A stretch of 64,000 nt of DNA from a virus: the IMG/VR virus record IMGVR_UViG_3300044957_000346, positions 1 through 64,000 of that record, one strand, 5' to 3'. Positions 35,310 to 44,594 of the stretch are shown in pieces. Numbering within the stretch: the stretch's first letter is position 1; each line of letters begins with the position of its first letter. The notes under the pieces are model-generated. The model saw only the letters and a program-made list of their open reading frames with translations. It was not told the DNA's origin and ran no database searches. Position numbers and translations under genes: made by a program.

Positions 35310-35645
35310 ATGGACGATTGGCCTACAATGGGCATGGATCATCTTTCCTCTAGAATGATTCAGTCTAAATTGACGCAAACCAACTCTGTAAATGGTTTCG
35401 ATCCATATCAAGTAATGTTGAAACGAAATCGTTCTACTGTTGAAAATGATTGTGGGTATATTAATACACCAGTACAACAATATGATCCCAAAGATATACA
35501 AGAGTTGGAAGAGTTTTGTCAACAGTATGGTATAGTAGGATTTAACTTTGGCAAAATGCATCCTAAGTCGGCGTTGCAAATGCTCAGGAACAAAATGGGG
35601 ATTGTTAAAGAAAATACCATCAATAAAAAAATGTTGTGTGGGTAA
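35310..35645 (+). CDS. Hypothetical protein (111 aa) downstream of lysozyme
   Basis: MDDWPTMGMDHLSSRM at the start and IQELEEFCQQYGIVGFNFGKM...ALQMLRNKMG at the end; the second part looks like a conserved helical pair. It directly follows the lysozyme and is likely part of the virion set. No function known. Confidence 0.5.
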   Translation: MDDWPTMGMDHLSSRMIQSKLTQTNSVNGFDPYQVMLKRNRSTVENDCGYINTPVQQYDPKDIQELEEFCQQYGIVGFNFGKMHPKSALQMLRNKMGIVKENTINKKMLCG

Positions 35646-35675
35646 AATTTGTTATTTATAACAAATAACATTGTT

Positions 35676-37055
35676 ATGATAAAATTTGTAGAAAAAAATG
35701 ACGACCCACTTTTAGTACGATTTGAAGTTAACTATAATTGCGTCAATGAAAAGGTTCTTATATTATGGGAGGACGAAAAAACTTTAATTCCACAATATTC
35801 TGACTTTTTATCCATATCACAGAATGGTATATACTATTGTACATTAAATAAGTCTCTCAATTTTTTTAAGAATGATTTAAATTTTAAAATAATAAGCTTA
35901 AAAACATATGAAGTTTTATTTTGTTATAAATTTATAAATCTGTCATTCTTAAGAGAAAAAAATATATTATACATTTCTCAAAATAACCATACTGGATATA
36001 GTTACGCTGCCAAAAATTATATATATCAATTATTACAACAGGGGTATAATATAACGTGGGATGTTTCAAAATTTGGAAATTCTTCATATAAGGCTTGTAA
36101 TGATTATGAAAAACTAGTTGCCGATTGTATAAATAAAAATATTAATTATGATGCGGTTATAATACATCATGTACCAGACATATGGGCAGATATTGCAAAA
36201 ACTATACCCAGAGGTAAAAAAATATATGGATTAACCGTTTGGGAAACTAATAAATTACATGAAGATTGGGTTAATTTTATAAATAATAGCGGAGTAGATG
36301 AGTTGATCGTTCCTTCATTTTTCAATCAAAAAATTTTTAAAAACAGCAAGGTAAACAAAAAAATAAATGTTTGGCGTCACGATATATTTCCGTTCACAAC
36401 AAATAACAATTTAGATTCGGAAAAAATATTTTCTAGATTTTATTATTATGATAATAACAAGTTTACAAACAAAGATGTGGATGTTAAATCTATTATAAAA
36501 AATAGAACGGTGTACTATAATATAAGTCAGTATAATGAACGAAAAAATATAGATCAAGTATTAAAAACTTTTTGCAAAAAATTTAAAAAATCTGATAATG
36601 TTTGTTTGTTTATTAAAACATTTTTCAAAGAATTTTCAGAATGTCAAACAGAAATGTTAAAATATAAATTTATGAACATACTTCGTGAATATAAAGATAT
36701 TCCTCCCATAATTTTTTGTTTTGACAATTTAAACAACGATGAGATTAATTTCATACATGAATTTGGAGATGTATATTTTACATTAAATCGTGGAGAAGGA
36801 TTTGGTCTTTGTACATATACCGCAAAAAAAATTGGAAATAAGGTTATATGTGGTAAATTCGGTGCGGAAAAAGAATTTTTAGGAGAGAATGATATAGTGT
36901 TGGACTATACATTAGTAGACACATTTAATATGGAGGTATACCACAATTGGTACGAAAACCAACAGTGGGCATCATATGATTTTGATTTGGTATTGTCTAA
37001 GTTGAGATATTTTCCAAAAACAAATAAAAAATTATATAATTATACACATGATTAA
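35676..37055 (+). CDS. Glycosyltransferase family 4-like with N-terminal extension
   Basis: 459 aa from MIKFVEKNDD; a TTG nine codons earlier is less likely. About 110 extra residues form a beta-rich N-domain. The GT-B part has HHVPDIW, GLTVWETNKLHEDW and TLNRGEGFGLCTYTAKKIG. Homologous to the protein at 17640. Placed between virion genes and a NUDIX gene, apart from the main glycan island. Confidence 0.75.
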   Translation: MIKFVEKNDDPLLVRFEVNYNCVNEKVLILWEDEKTLIPQYSDFLSISQNGIYYCTLNKSLNFFKNDLNFKIISLKTYEVLFCYKFINLSFLREKNILYISQNNHTGYSYAAKNYIYQLLQQGYNITWDVSKFGNSSYKACNDYEKLVADCINKNINYDAVIIHHVPDIWADIAKTIPRGKKIYGLTVWETNKLHEDWVNFINNSGVDELIVPSFFNQKIFKNSKVNKKINVWRHDIFPFTTNNNLDSEKIFSRFYYYDNNKFTNKDVDVKSIIKNRTVYYNISQYNERKNIDQVLKTFCKKFKKSDNVCLFIKTFFKEFSECQTEMLKYKFMNILREYKDIPPIIFCFDNLNNDEINFIHEFGDVYFTLNRGEGFGLCTYTAKKIGNKVICGKFGAEKEFLGENDIVLDYTLVDTFNMEVYHNWYENQQWASYDFDLVLSKLRYFPKTNKKLYNYTHD

Positions 37056-37079
37056 AAAATAAGCACAGCCGATATTATT

Positions 37080-37454
37080 GTGTGTAGAATTATAGATGGA
37101 AATACAGAAATACTATTAACATTGATATCTCCACATAGTTTTTGTGGTAACAAATGGTGTATTCCTGGTGGGCATTTAAATGAAAATGAAAATCCGATTG
37201 ATGGAGGTATTAGAGAGTTATGTGAAGAAACTGGTATAGATTTACGAAGTATTAGAAATAAAGTAAAAAAATTATTTGTACACAAATTAAACGAACACAG
37301 AGCTAAATTTGGAGCGACTTATGTGTGCATACTGCCTAAGAATTTCAAATATACTGTGAGTGTTCAACCATCGGAAGTTTCGGAGGCTCGCTGGTTTGAT
37401 ATACAAAAATTCCCCATGATAATATTGCATTTGATTATGGGGATATTCTATTAA
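37080..37454 (+). pseudogene. NUDIX hydrolase, frameshifted near the C-terminus
   Basis: Contains a full NUDIX box (GGHLNENENPIDGG, then RELCEETGI). An upstream in-frame ISTADIIV is the usual family start but has no ATG; GTG 37080 is the best start. After QKFP the frame ends ILHLIMGIFY. The alternative frame from the C4 run reads HDNIAFDYGDILLKF, the expected ending, so one base is missing. Substrate may be GDP-mannose or another nucleotide sugar, given the neighbours. Confidence 0.7.
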
Positions 37455-37470
37455 AATTTAAGAAAAAAAA

Positions 37471-37722
37471 TTACAAAGTAAATTTTGGCTTCTTCAGATC
37501 TTCTGGTAATAAATCTTGTAGAGGTGCTTGACATTTTGTGCAAACTGGTACTGCAATAGGTACTAATGCATCTTTAGTTGTGCCTGTTAGTAGTCTACTG
37601 ACTTTACGAAACATATTACCTTGTACAAATACTTCATTTCCACACTCACACGCAACTGGTGTAGTATCTTTAATACCAAAAGGAAGTGTTTGTGGAGGTT
37701 CTGGTTGTTCAAATCTATTCAT
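37471..37722 (-). CDS. Small zinc-ribbon-like protein (83 aa)
   Basis: ACECGNEVF and VCTKCQAPL form two C-x-C / C-x2-C knuckles separated by about 40 residues, suggesting one zinc site. It begins just downstream of the IscU stop (4 nt) on the same strand. Function unknown; a metal-binding partner is possible. Confidence 0.6.
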   Translation of the reverse strand: MNRFEQPEPPQTLPFGIKDTTPVACECGNEVFVQGNMFRKVSRLLTGTTKDALVPIAVPVCTKCQAPLQDLLPEDLKKPKFTL

Positions 37723-37725
37723 ATT

Positions 37726-40164
37726 TTATCTTATTCCTTTTCTTTTTTTGTAATCGTCTAACGCGGCATTAAGTGCTTCCTGTGCTAACACACTACAGTG
37801 AATTTTAACTGGTGGAAGTCCACCCAATGCTTCTACTATGTTATCATTGCTAAAATTTTTTTCAAGATCTTCTATTGTTCTACCCTTAATAAGTTCGGTT
37901 GCCACACTAGAAGCAGCTATAGCACTGCCACAGTTATGTGACATTGCTCTTAATACAAAGAAACAGTTTGAACCTTCATTTAATTCTAAATCATAAACAA
38001 TATAATTGTCATTAGATTTTTCCAATCCTCTTAATTCATTAACATGTGTAATTTCTTTTTTTGATTTTAATGCAATTCCATTATGAATAAATCTTTGAAT
38101 ATCATTAATGCAAGTATCCAATTCATTTTTTTCAACAAACATCACATCAAAACCAGCAGATGAATAATCTTTTCTTTTTTGTATCATCCATCCTTGATTT
38201 TCACGATTTTGCATAAAATGAGGTAAATTTTTAGTATAAACTTCAATTACTTTTTTTTGACCATTTACTTTAAAATCAGGATTAAATCTTTTTCCATCTG
38301 GTGTGTTTATCCAAAACTTATAATCTCCTACGTATCTTAAATCTAGATTTTCATTTACAAATTTATTAATAAACTTTTTTTCTAATAAAGTTGGTCTTTT
38401 CCACTGATCTTTTTTAATTCCCTCTTGCCAGTTTTTAACATATTCTGGATTTTTCCACATTTTTTTACAAGAAATGCTTGTTTTAAAACTAGAAATTTCA
38501 AGATTTTTTCTTTTGTATTTTTTTTGATTCTGAGGCAATTCTTTTTGTTTCATCAATCCAAGATTATTTCTTTTTGAAATTTTTTTTGAATTGATATCTT
38601 TTAACCATTGTTGTTTTCTAACATTATTAATTGAACGGAGTTCTCGTTCTGTCATTTCCAATACTTCCATTCCAATTTCAAAATTTTCTGTTACTAATGG
38701 TCTATTATCTGCGCCCCACCAAACATGGTCTTTAGTGCAAATTATTTTTTTCCTTAATCCAAAATCTAATACACATAAATCATCGGAAGATACTTCTTTT
38801 TTAACAATATTTTTAACAGTATTTTTAACTACAGAGCTTCCATTCCATGTCCAAATTTGATCACCTATTTTTAAGTTTTTAATGGATGTATATCCGTTTG
38901 GAGTAGCAATTGGACTATTACCACCTAAGCATCCAAATGTCTTGAATCGAGCATCAATAACTTTATTGGTTTGTTCATCGATTCTGAGACTAATCTTCAT
39001 TATATCACCACAATTTTTAACGACTATTCCTTCTTCAACATTCAGGGTGATACGTGATAAAACAATATAATTATTATTTTCCTCAACTTGTAATGTATAT
39101 GTTTGAATTTCTCCAATATATTCTCGTTTGATTATATTGTGATTATAATGTTTGCATTCATCAAAAAACTCAGTCCATGATGGAAATCTTGTTGATAAAG
39201 ACTGTGGAATTTTATTTTGTTTGGCATAAGATCGCCAAAGATTAGCGGTCAACTTACCGTGTTGTTTATATAAATTATTTCCTATTTTGAATAAATCTTC
39301 ATCCGAATATCCTAACCACTTCGGATTTTTATTTCTCGGCTTAGAAGCGAATTTATATTTCCATTCATCGGACGTTTTATGATAACAATTATTATTTCCT
39401 TTTTGTCTTAGAGATATTAACTTCCTCTGTTCTTCGGTGGCCAATTTTGAAAAATGATTTGCCAATTCACTTTTGTCATCAAACTTGTTAATGTTTTCCA
39501 ATAAAATGTCTTTATTAATACATACATCAAATGTTTTTGGTCTATCCCAATTTGGGTTTGTCAACTTAGTATGATCTGATTTTGGTAATCCTTGCAAATT
39601 ACTAATACAGTTATTTTGTTTGTTTTCATCTATGTGATGTATATCATATCCTATAGTATTATGGTCAGGATTGTGAAATTTATAAATTTCAATGTGTTCT
39701 TTCCTATGTTTGGTTTTTCTAATTTCCCAATATCCATTTTTGATTATTTTTCGTTTGAATGGATAAATAGAATCATCACTTGTTAATAATTTATTTTCAA
39801 CATATTGTTTTTTAGGACGAGTGAGAAATTTATGATCTTCCGTACATGTTATTGTACCGCCATCATTTAATGTCAATTTATATACTTTTTTGACACCAGA
39901 TACAACTCCTATAGCATTTTTTATTTCAAATAAATTTGTTTTAGTATTAAAGCTCCAAACAGGGGTTATTTTGTTTACTAAATTTTTAATAGGAGTATGT
40001 AAATTACCATCCGCTGTTGCTATTAAAGTATCACCATCAAAACATGCTGCAGCCCCTACTTCACCTATAGCGTTTGCTTCTTTTATGTCACCCATATTTC
40101 TGGGATTCATAAAATGATCCATTACAGTTTGATTATATAGAGTATAAGATTCATTCATACCCAT
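37726..40164 (-). CDS. iscU: IscU/NifU-type Fe-S scaffold interrupted by two inteins
   Basis: 812 aa before splicing. Exteins are residues 1-40 (YNQTVMDHFMNPRNMGDI...VGAAA), 385-411 (CGDIMKISLRIDE...FKTFG) and 745-812 (CGSAIAASSVATELIKG...PPVKIHCSVLAQEAL). Joined, they make a 135-aa IscU with all three cluster cysteines (AACGD, GCGSA, HCS). Both inteins are inserted immediately before catalytic cysteines, which serve as their +1 residues. IscU builds [2Fe-2S]/[4Fe-4S] clusters. No IscS or IscA gene is seen here, so host sulfur donors would be needed. Confidence 0.92.
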   Translation of the reverse strand: MGMNESYTLYNQTVMDHFMNPRNMGDIKEANAIGEVGAAACFDGDTLIATADGNLHTPIKNLVNKITPVWSFNTKTNLFEIKNAIGVVSGVKKVYKLTLNDGGTITCTEDHKFLTRPKKQYVENKLLTSDDSIYPFKRKIIKNGYWEIRKTKHRKEHIEIYKFHNPDHNTIGYDIHHIDENKQNNCISNLQGLPKSDHTKLTNPNWDRPKTFDVCINKDILLENINKFDDKSELANHFSKLATEEQRKLISLRQKGNNNCYHKTSDEWKYKFASKPRNKNPKWLGYSDEDLFKIGNNLYKQHGKLTANLWRSYAKQNKIPQSLSTRFPSWTEFFDECKHYNHNIIKREYIGEIQTYTLQVEENNNYIVLSRITLNVEEGIVVKNCGDIMKISLRIDEQTNKVIDARFKTFGCLGGNSPIATPNGYTSIKNLKIGDQIWTWNGSSVVKNTVKNIVKKEVSSDDLCVLDFGLRKKIICTKDHVWWGADNRPLVTENFEIGMEVLEMTERELRSINNVRKQQWLKDINSKKISKRNNLGLMKQKELPQNQKKYKRKNLEISSFKTSISCKKMWKNPEYVKNWQEGIKKDQWKRPTLLEKKFINKFVNENLDLRYVGDYKFWINTPDGKRFNPDFKVNGQKKVIEVYTKNLPHFMQNRENQGWMIQKRKDYSSAGFDVMFVEKNELDTCINDIQRFIHNGIALKSKKEITHVNELRGLEKSNDNYIVYDLELNEGSNCFFVLRAMSHNCGSAIAASSVATELIKGRTIEDLEKNFSNDNIVEALGGLPPVKIHCSVLAQEALNAALDDYKKRKGIR
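37933..38931 (-). other. IscU intein 2 (333 aa) with Vsr-like nuclease domain
   Basis: Starts CLGGNSPIATPNGY; block B is IICTKDHVWW; ends FFVLRAMSHN with +1 Cys. The central domain has LEKKFINKFVNE, FNPDFKVNGQKKVIEVY (D...E-x-Y) and FDVMFVEKNEL, resembling PD-(D/E)XK/Vsr-type nucleases rather than the usual LAGLIDADG. All splicing blocks look intact. Confidence 0.88.
39013..40044 (-). other. IscU intein 1 (344 aa) with HNH nuclease domain
   Basis: Starts CFDGDTLIATADG; block B is TITCTEDHKFL; ends VEEGIVVKN with +1 Cys. IHHIDENKQNNCISNLQGL is an HNH motif of the HHID...N...NL type. A later segment, KWLGYSDEDLFK, looks like a DNA-binding module. The penultimate residue is Lys instead of His, a tolerated variant in some inteins. 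Confidence 0.88.
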
Positions 40165-40166
40165 AA

Positions 40167-41273
40167 TTATATTCCTATTTGCTGTAAATCGTGAATTACC
40201 ATTTTTTCTACAAGTTGTTTAAAATATGTCTTTGGAATCCAGTTTAATTCATTTCGTGCTTTTGTACTATCTCCGAGTAATAAATCTACTTCTGCGGGCC
40301 TGTAGAACTTGTGATTTATTTTAACTAATACACTATTTGATGGATCGTATCTATTTGCATCTTTTACGCTAATACTAAATTCTGCATTTTCGGCTTCTCC
40401 GTGCCATATTCCATCAATGTCGGCAGCTTTAAAAGCTTCAAATACAAATTCTTCAATAGTATGAGTTTCATTGCTGGATAGTACATATTCTTTTGGTTCA
40501 TTTTGATTTAACATTTTCCAAATACCGTCAACAAAATCTTCGGCATCACTCCAATCTCTGCTAGCTTTAACATTTCCCAGTTCAATACTGTCAAACGGTT
40601 TACCTTCTAAAAGCGCTTTTTTAATTCTAGCTACGCCCTTAGTGATTTTACGAGTTACAAACTCTTCACCTCTTCTAGTTCCTTCGTGATTGAATAATAA
40701 ACCTTGTATTGCAAACAGATTGTAAGATTCACGATATACTTTGACCAACTGTCGTGCTGCCGATTTGCTTGCGCCATATGGACTACGAGGTTTATATGGA
40801 TGTTTTTCATCTTGCGGAACATATTCTACGTCGCCGTACTCTTCACTACTTCCAGCATTATAAAATCTACAAGATGGCTTGTATTGTTTAATAGCCTGCA
40901 ATATATGAATTATACCGCACGTATTACATTCCCAGGTTTGTGATGGAAAATCCCAGGAAGATCCAACAAATGATTGCGCTGCTAAGTTTATAAAATAATC
41001 TGGCTTTAAATTTTCAACAATATTGTATATACTATGTGCATCGCTTAAATCAAAATTTACAAGATGAAATCTTGGATTGTTTTCTAAATGTACGATGTTG
41101 TCGTGGTTTTTGATGCTCAATCTTCTTGTTCCGCCAAAAATTATGTAATCGGTATTTTTTAGCAAATAATCAACCATGAAGCTACCATCTTGACCAGTCA
41201 CTCCTGTAACGAATACTGTTTTTTTATCTTTGTTTAAAAACGAAACTGCATCTTTCACATTATATGTTTGCAT
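40167..41273 (-). CDS. gmd: GDP-mannose 4,6-dehydratase
   Basis: 368 aa. VTGVTGQDGSFMVDYLL (NADP-binding G-x2-G-x2-G), NLAAQSFVGSSW, SSEEYG, and SPYGASKSAA (Y-x3-K) are the Gmd signatures. LLFNHEGTRRGEEFVTRKI identifies the GDP-mannose subgroup. It makes GDP-4-keto-6-deoxymannose for the Fcl enzyme at 19091. The gene ends 2 nt before the IscU start codon on the same strand. Confidence 0.95.
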   Translation of the reverse strand: MQTYNVKDAVSFLNKDKKTVFVTGVTGQDGSFMVDYLLKNTDYIIFGGTRRLSIKNHDNIVHLENNPRFHLVNFDLSDAHSIYNIVENLKPDYFINLAAQSFVGSSWDFPSQTWECNTCGIIHILQAIKQYKPSCRFYNAGSSEEYGDVEYVPQDEKHPYKPRSPYGASKSAARQLVKVYRESYNLFAIQGLLFNHEGTRRGEEFVTRKITKGVARIKKALLEGKPFDSIELGNVKASRDWSDAEDFVDGIWKMLNQNEPKEYVLSSNETHTIEEFVFEAFKAADIDGIWHGEAENAEFSISVKDANRYDPSNSVLVKINHKFYRPAEVDLLLGDSTKARNELNWIPKTYFKQLVEKMVIHDLQQIGI

Positions 41274-41287
41274 AAATTATTTGTTTA

Positions 41288-41743
41288 TTATTCATTATCT
41301 AAATAGTCTTCACCGTCGTCGTTATCAATATTATATTTTTGTTTAAAACGAATCATATCTTCATTTGTTATTTTCATATAATGTAAAATTATTTGTATCA
41401 AAAATATAATGCTATCTTTGGAGAAATTATATTTTTTACAATATTCTGAGATTTTGTTCGCTATAAATAATATTTTTTTTCGGGTATTATCGGCTATGCC
41501 TAACTCTAATTTATGTGGTTGACGGGTGGGATATAATCCCGGTATGTCATTTTTATTAATAAATTTTTGTGTATTTATAATAATTTTTTTGTTGATTTCT
41601 TCTTCAATTTCGATGTCATTTTTTCCCGCATCTTTTAACTTTTTCTCCAACGATCTTATATAAGAAGGCTTTATTTTTTTAGCAATATTAAAATTGCTTA
41701 ATACTCCGTGTTTTGTTAACAAATGTTGAAATTTACTGTTCAT
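41288..41743 (-). CDS. Hypothetical helical protein (151 aa)
   Basis: Rich in Lys/Ile/Asn with predicted long helices (KPSYIRSLEKKLKDAG, EEEINKKIIINTQKF) and an acidic end. No motif recognised. Upstream of gmd in the same direction. Confidence 0.5.
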   Translation of the reverse strand: MNSKFQHLLTKHGVLSNFNIAKKIKPSYIRSLEKKLKDAGKNDIEIEEEINKKIIINTQKFINKNDIPGLYPTRQPHKLELGIADNTRKKILFIANKISEYCKKYNFSKDSIIFLIQIILHYMKITNEDMIRFKQKYNIDNDDGEDYLDNE

Positions 41744-41770
41744 CTAGATATATTAAATATATATATAATT

Positions 41771-41926
41771 ATGAACAAAGTAGCTTTATTTATTGATGCG
41801 TTTATAACATCCGATGAAAAATTTCATGTATTTACAAATAATATTCATAAATTTGCAAAGTGTGATTGGGATATATTCGTTATAAACAATAAAAAATATA
41901 ACAATGCAACATTAAGAAAAATTTAG
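41771..41926 (+). pseudogene. Glycosyltransferase N-terminal fragment (51 aa)
   Basis: MNKVALFIDAFITSDEK...KCDWDIFVINNKKY resembles the opening beta-alpha-beta of phage GT-A-like proteins and stops after 51 residues. It lies alone between two leftward genes, so it is likely a remnant. Confidence 0.4.
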
Positions 41927-41927
41927 A

Positions 41928-42662
41928 TTAAAATCTTTGTTTTAATATCTTCTTTCCATCTTGTAGAATATCTGGATCAAATACCTTTGGACCTTTACTT
42001 ATATAACCTTTACCACATGTAAATGTGCAGTTATAACAAAGTAACCTAATGTTTTCCAATTTATGGTTTTTGTTATTGCCATCTTCAAAATTTAATAATA
42101 ATGGTATTTTACCATCCGTGAGTCTTCGTTCGTGATAACCACATTGTTCACACTCTGATTTTTTAATACCACTTCTTATGAGTTTATCCTTTAATCTGTG
42201 TATTGGGAAATCTGGATGTTTACCATCTAATATATCTTGTATTGGAAATTTACCTTTATTAGGATCTATAGGCCCCCTACAACATACACCTTTCGTAACA
42301 GGCCATCCTTTGGTTTTGTGTATGCCGTATAGTTTTGCATATTTCTTGAATGTGATATAACTTATACCAAGTAGTTTTGCAGCTTTTTTTGCGGTAGGTG
42401 CTCTATCAATTGCTTCTTGAACTTCCGATTGTAATATTGGTTTTTGGTTTCTACTGTGAGTTTTTCTTTTTGGATATAATTGTTCGGAAAATTGTTTTTC
42501 CAAATGAGGTATGGTGACTCCTTTTGATTGAAGTATTTTAAATTCTTCTATCTCATTTCTTACATCTTGACCCAACTGACTTAAACTAAGTAATTCTTCA
42601 ACTTTGCTTTTAAGCTGGTCAAGTTCTTGTAACTTTTTTTCTATCTGTGATTGATCCATCAT
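41928..42662 (-). CDS. HNH-like endonuclease with HTH and coiled coil
   Basis: 244 aa. An N-terminal coiled coil (KKLQELDQLKSKVEELL), a middle helix-turn-helix (APTAKKAAKLLGISYITFKKY), and a C-terminal treble-clef CEQCGY...LNFEDGNNKNHKLENIRLLCYNC, the HNH pattern with D/N and zinc cysteines. Free-standing nucleases of this type are common in T4-like phages. Starts inside the previous gene's last codons. Confidence 0.7.
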   Translation of the reverse strand: MMDQSQIEKKLQELDQLKSKVEELLSLSQLGQDVRNEIEEFKILQSKGVTIPHLEKQFSEQLYPKRKTHSRNQKPILQSEVQEAIDRAPTAKKAAKLLGISYITFKKYAKLYGIHKTKGWPVTKGVCCRGPIDPNKGKFPIQDILDGKHPDFPIHRLKDKLIRSGIKKSECEQCGYHERRLTDGKIPLLLNFEDGNNKNHKLENIRLLCYNCTFTCGKGYISKGPKVFDPDILQDGKKILKQRF

Positions 42663-42994
42663 GTTTTTGAAGCCGATAACGGTTCTTTAGCTAAATCTAT
42701 CGAGGTATTCATATAAAACACTTTCCTCAACACTTCGGCTCTAGATGGTGATCCGGCATTTAATAAAACTTTATATGTATTTATAATTTTTTTCTTTGCG
42801 TTTTTTCTTTTGAGTGATTTGACAAACATCACAGGATTTACTAAAAAATCGGAATCCCCCTCAATTGTTTTTTTAATTTTAAATTCAACACCTCTTGTAC
42901 ATGCCTCGACATGTGGATCTGCAAATATAGATTCGTCAACATATACTTCTAACGACCAATCTGCTGTACTAACTGAATAATTATTTTTATACAT
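42659..42994 (-). CDS. Hypothetical protein (111 aa)
   Basis: Compact alpha/beta protein (SLEVYVDESIFADPHVEA, EFKIKKTIEGD). It overlaps the helicase gene by 8 nt and the HNH gene by 4 nt, so it belongs to this leftward operon. Not recognised. Confidence 0.5.
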   Translation of the reverse strand: MYKNNYSVSTADWSLEVYVDESIFADPHVEACTRGVEFKIKKTIEGDSDFLVNPVMFVKSLKRKNAKKKIINTYKVLLNAGSPSRAEVLRKVFYMNTSIDLAKEPLSASKT

Positions 42995-44591
42995 AGTTCA
43001 TATCCCCGTCGTTAAGTAAATCCAAGTTGGTTAGTTTTTGATTAACACTATCACAAACTTTTTCTTCAACGGTATTAGCAACAAATACAATTTTCTGTAT
43101 ACTCTTGCTTTTTGCACCATCACGCCAGACTCTACCAGTGGCTTGACGCATGTTTACAGCTGAATATGATGGGCTAATTAATGCCAATCTTGGATGTTTA
43201 CCGGTTATATCGTGTAAGCTTAACCCAGCACCACCCGCTGCTAGATTTAGTAGTATCACGCGTTGTTTATCACTTTGAAAATCATCAATGCTTTGTTGAC
43301 GAGTTTTTGCGTACTTAGCTTCACCATTCACAATACATTTGGTATTTAGTCTTTGTGATAAAGCTTCTATAGTTTCTGAAAAGTTCAAAAATACAGCAAT
43401 ACTCATATTATTTTCTAAAGCATCTTCAACCATTTCAACAAATAGGGGAACTTTTGTCATTTCTACCTTTTGCCTGGATCTCAGAATAGCTGTAAGTTCG
43501 CTGCTCTTTTTATCTTTCTTTAGTAACTTTTCAATCTTAAGCAATTCAAGTCGCATTTCATCATACGCGGCATTAATTTTATCCTGATCTTCTTTATCCA
43601 TTTCATAACAGTTTGCGATGATTTGACTTTCTGGAAAGTTTGGAATTGTATCTCTACTCAATCTTACGCCTCTGTTTGTAAATATATCGGTGCTTAATTT
43701 AGTTAATGATTTGCGATCACCTGTGAATTCCATTCCGAATCTACCTCTTACCACACCATGTGCATAAGCCCAATCATAATATTGTTTGTTGTTATTAAAC
43801 AACTTTATACACTGTCCTACAGTACGAAGTTCAAGTGGATTTGTTGCCATAGTAGCGCTACAAAATAACATCTTATATCCAGATTTAAGCGCGGCCATAC
43901 AAGTTTCACTGTTCTTGGTTTTTGCGTTCTTTAATTTTTGAGCTTCATCCCAAACAATCAAAGTATTCTTAGGAAGCTTCCAAACAAATTCTTTACGACG
44001 AGTGTCTCTTCGTTTAACTATAGATACATAGATGCTATCTGATTTACCTATACGAAGAGTTTCATAATTAACAATGCCAATACAATTGCCCCAATACTTA
44101 AAGTGATTTTTTATAACTCTTTTCCAACTTTCCATGACTGCTTTTGGACATACAACCATAATATCCACATTTAATTCTCTAGCAACGGCGGTGGCTGTAT
44201 ATGTTTTGCCAACGCCGACATCGCTTCCGTCTACCGCAGCCCCCCACTTTTTAATTGAGGCTACTATTTTGCTTACCGCATCAACTTGCCACGGTCTTAG
44301 ACCCGTTGTATTTTTAACCTCATATAAAGGCAAAGATTCATCTTGTTTTTCATTGGCTTTTTTGGGTTCTTTAAACAGTGTTGGATTATCTTTAATCTCG
44401 GTTAGAATCCAATTATCTCCCAATTTTGTTACGCCATATCCACGATCCTTTAATATGAGTCTATTTACCTTCCAGTAGGTAAAAAATTGGTTTAAATATG
44501 CTTGAGGTATAACCCAACTTCTTTGAAACAGAACATCGCCGTTTTTCTCAATTTGAACTGGATCAGACCATTGTATGTTCAAATTAATCAT
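42987..44591 (-). CDS. SNF2-type DNA helicase/ATPase
   Basis: 534 aa. Motif I GSDVGVGKTYTATA, motif II WDEAQKLKN, motif III LFCSATMATN, motif V NLAAGGAGLSL and motif VI RQATGRVWRDG are all present. This is an SF2 SWI2/SNF2-like ATPase as found in many T4-like phages, acting on DNA during recombination, fork repair or transcription remodelling. An N-terminal 90-residue domain precedes the motor. Confidence 0.88.
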   Translation of the reverse strand: MINLNIQWSDPVQIEKNGDVLFQRSWVIPQAYLNQFFTYWKVNRLILKDRGYGVTKLGDNWILTEIKDNPTLFKEPKKANEKQDESLPLYEVKNTTGLRPWQVDAVSKIVASIKKWGAAVDGSDVGVGKTYTATAVARELNVDIMVVCPKAVMESWKRVIKNHFKYWGNCIGIVNYETLRIGKSDSIYVSIVKRRDTRRKEFVWKLPKNTLIVWDEAQKLKNAKTKNSETCMAALKSGYKMLFCSATMATNPLELRTVGQCIKLFNNNKQYYDWAYAHGVVRGRFGMEFTGDRKSLTKLSTDIFTNRGVRLSRDTIPNFPESQIIANCYEMDKEDQDKINAAYDEMRLELLKIEKLLKKDKKSSELTAILRSRQKVEMTKVPLFVEMVEDALENNMSIAVFLNFSETIEALSQRLNTKCIVNGEAKYAKTRQQSIDDFQSDKQRVILLNLAAGGAGLSLHDITGKHPRLALISPSYSAVNMRQATGRVWRDGAKSKSIQKIVFVANTVEEKVCDSVNQKLTNLDLLNDGDMNYV

Positions 44592-44594
44592 AGA

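Noticed and set aside
40704-40943. Antisense ORFs over gmd, iscU and other genes
   Set aside because: They mirror strongly conserved proteins on the other strand and have no motif or start signal.
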